Shown here one piece after another: positions 23,374-24,265 of a stretch of 24,265 nt of DNA (position 1 is its first letter; the number at the start of each line of letters is the position of its first letter). Source of the stretch: a virus. The stretch is taken from positions 1-24,265 of IMG/VR virus record IMGVR_UViG_3300031839_000159; one strand, 5' to 3'. Position numbers and translations under genes: made by a program. Below the pieces are notes generated by a model. It did not search any database, was not told the origin of the DNA, and saw only the letters and a program-made list of their open reading frames with translations.

Positions 23374-24176
23374 ACTACAAATTACCAAATGGTAACGTGG
23401 TAGTAAGTTTTTCGGGAGGACGAACCAGTGGGTTTATGCTCCACGAAATACTGAAAGCAAACGACGGTCTTCCCGAAAGATGCAAGGTAGTGTTTGCCAA
23501 CACGGGTAGGGAAATGCCTGAGACTTTAGAATTTGTTCAAGAGTGCAGTGATCGTTGGGATATTCCAATAACTTGGGTTGAATATGACAGTTTATCTAAT
23601 ATTGGATTTGCTAAAGTTAATTTTAAAACTGCAAGCAGAAACGGTGAACCGTTTGATCAAATGATTAATGACGACAAGCGTTTGCCTGACGCAGTTCGCA
23701 GGTTTTGTACTAGAAAATTAAAAATTAGACCTGCCACACGTTATTTACAAAGCTTAGGGTGGAAAAAATGGGGTAACGCCGTAGGTATTAGAGCTGACGA
23801 AGCTAACAGAGTGAAGCCAGCGCCAGTAAAATACATTACTCAATGGTTTCCATTAGTTTCTGCATCAGTCAGAAAACATGACGTAAATAAATTTTGGATA
23901 AATCAAAAAAATAGTCAAGGGTTTGATTTAAATTTATCTACTACCAGCAATTGCGATGGTTGTTTTCTTAAATCTGAGGCAAACAGAGCTGCAATGTTTA
24001 AGTCTCACCCTGATCGTATGCAGTGGTGGATTGATGCAGAAGAACGAATTGGAAATAATTTTATATATAATCAAAAATATTCAGAATTAGGATCGTTTGT
24101 TGATAGGCAGGGCGATTGGATATTTGATGATGATGCATATTTGTGTCAGCAAGACGACGGAGAATGCACTGGATAA
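23370..24176 (+). CDS. PP-loop ATP pyrophosphatase, PAPS-reductase-like
   Basis: A 268-aa protein starting with GTG, which overlaps the previous stop (GTGA). A PP-loop SGGRTSG (residues 15-21) is followed by VVFANTGREMPETLEFV, as in PAPS reductase and related adenylating enzymes (DndC, thiolation and CysH families). FCTRKLKIRP contains Cys113, VGIRADEANRV follows, and NCDGCFLK gives Cys195 and Cys198; Cys259 and Cys266 are near the end. The Cys pattern could hold a metal or Fe-S cluster. The CysH catalytic ECGLH is absent; the protein ends GECTG. True sulfate reduction is therefore doubtful. DNA or RNA modification or another adenylation is more likely for a phage. The 3' half is much more A/T-rich than the helicase gene. 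Confidence 0.82.
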   Translation: MNYKLPNGNVVVSFSGGRTSGFMLHEILKANDGLPERCKVVFANTGREMPETLEFVQECSDRWDIPITWVEYDSLSNIGFAKVNFKTASRNGEPFDQMINDDKRLPDAVRRFCTRKLKIRPATRYLQSLGWKKWGNAVGIRADEANRVKPAPVKYITQWFPLVSASVRKHDVNKFWINQKNSQGFDLNLSTTSNCDGCFLKSEANRAAMFKSHPDRMQWWIDAEERIGNNFIYNQKYSELGSFVDRQGDWIFDDDAYLCQQDDGECTG

Positions 24177-24182
24177 AAAATA

Positions 24183-24198
24183 GCCCCCGTGAGGGGGC
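24183..24198 (-). terminator. GC-rich hairpin; terminator best oriented for the minus strand
   Basis: A perfect 6-bp stem (GCCCCC / GGGGGC) with a GTGA loop lies 6 bases after the PP-loop stop. Read on the minus strand it is followed by TATTTTTTATCC, an intrinsic-terminator pattern. Read on the plus strand the downstream sequence (CAGTTAAATAAT) lacks a strong T-run, so it would be a weak terminator for the PP-loop gene. Confidence 0.65.
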
Positions 24199-24210
24199 CA
24201 GTTAAATAAT

Positions 24211-24230
24211 GGATCTCAGGCTAGAGATCC
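24211..24230. other. Perfect 7-bp inverted repeat
   Basis: GGATCTC at 24211-24217 and GAGATCC at 24224-24230 around a 6-base loop (AGGCTA). It could be an RNA hairpin, perhaps part of a minus-strand transcript ending at the adjacent terminator, or an operator. The rest of the window to 24265 shows no gene; it ends in a C-rich run (CCCCCTCC) cut by the edge. Confidence 0.55.
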
Positions 24231-24265
24231 ACCGAGCAGTACCCGAAGTATATTAAACCCCCTCC

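Noticed and set aside
24193-24265. tRNA-like fold at the right end (GGGGG...CCCCC with an internal hairpin)
   Set aside because: The middle hairpin has 7 bp and a 6-base loop, there is no D or T arm, and no TTCRANNC sequence is present.

Overview
The window is a 24.3-kb piece of a tailed double-stranded DNA bacteriophage (Caudoviricetes), most likely a marine podovirus-like phage. It starts inside a tail-fibre gene, and the left part is filled with tail or adhesin, tail-hub-like and very large internal-virion (ejection-type) proteins. The right part holds a nearly complete phage replication module. The small proteins, the tail-hub-like protein and the primase, polymerase and helicase genes resemble those of phages of marine Alphaproteobacteria (SAR116, SAR11 or roseobacter type). 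That assignment rests on remembered family resemblance, not on a search. Terminase, portal, capsid, integrase and RNA polymerase genes are not in the window.

Layout. (1) 1-14039, plus strand, densely packed late genes: a 5'-truncated tail fibre with 216-bp tandem repeats and a C-terminal S74 self-cleaving chaperone; a 2OG-Fe(II) oxygenase-like protein; two small proteins; a 703-aa tail-hub or stabilisation-like protein; a 103-aa protein; an overlapping 24-codon micro-ORF; a Gly-rich 250-aa virion protein; an Ala/Gly/Gln-rich 498-aa protein; a 754-aa protein; and a 1381-aa ejection-type protein with repeated NPF motifs. (2) 14033-21613, minus strand, a replication operon. In transcription order from 21613 it encodes a coiled-coil protein with an HPSTLKAFVKE motif, a probable ssDNA-binding protein, an intrinsic terminator, an archaeo-eukaryotic-type primase, an AlpA-like HTH protein, a UvrD-like helicase, a SleB-family cell-wall hydrolase, a DUF6378-like protein, family A DNA polymerase and a 68-aa protein. 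Genes downstream of the terminator overlap one another, mostly by ATGA or TAATG, so the operon looks translationally coupled. It meets the late genes tail to tail with a 7-bp overlap. (3) 21614-21691, a 78-bp divergent regulatory region. (4) 21692-24176, plus strand: a SNF2-type helicase, an 80-aa protein and a PP-loop (PAPS-reductase-like) protein. The last 89 bases hold two hairpins.

How the genes fit together. The polymerase with 3'-5' exonuclease, the AEP primase, the SSB-like protein, two helicases of different superfamilies and a DUF6378 protein would form a phage replisome that has no DnaB- or gp4-type helicase in view. The SSB-like protein and the primase both end in the acidic DDIPF tip that bacterial SSBs use to recruit partners. 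This is the most unusual signal I found. The polymerase has Leu at the O-helix position equivalent to E. coli Phe762, a variant that has been linked to temperate or slower-replicating marine phages; the AlpA-like regulator fits that loosely, but no integrase is visible. I saw no tRNA, CRISPR array or insertion sequence.
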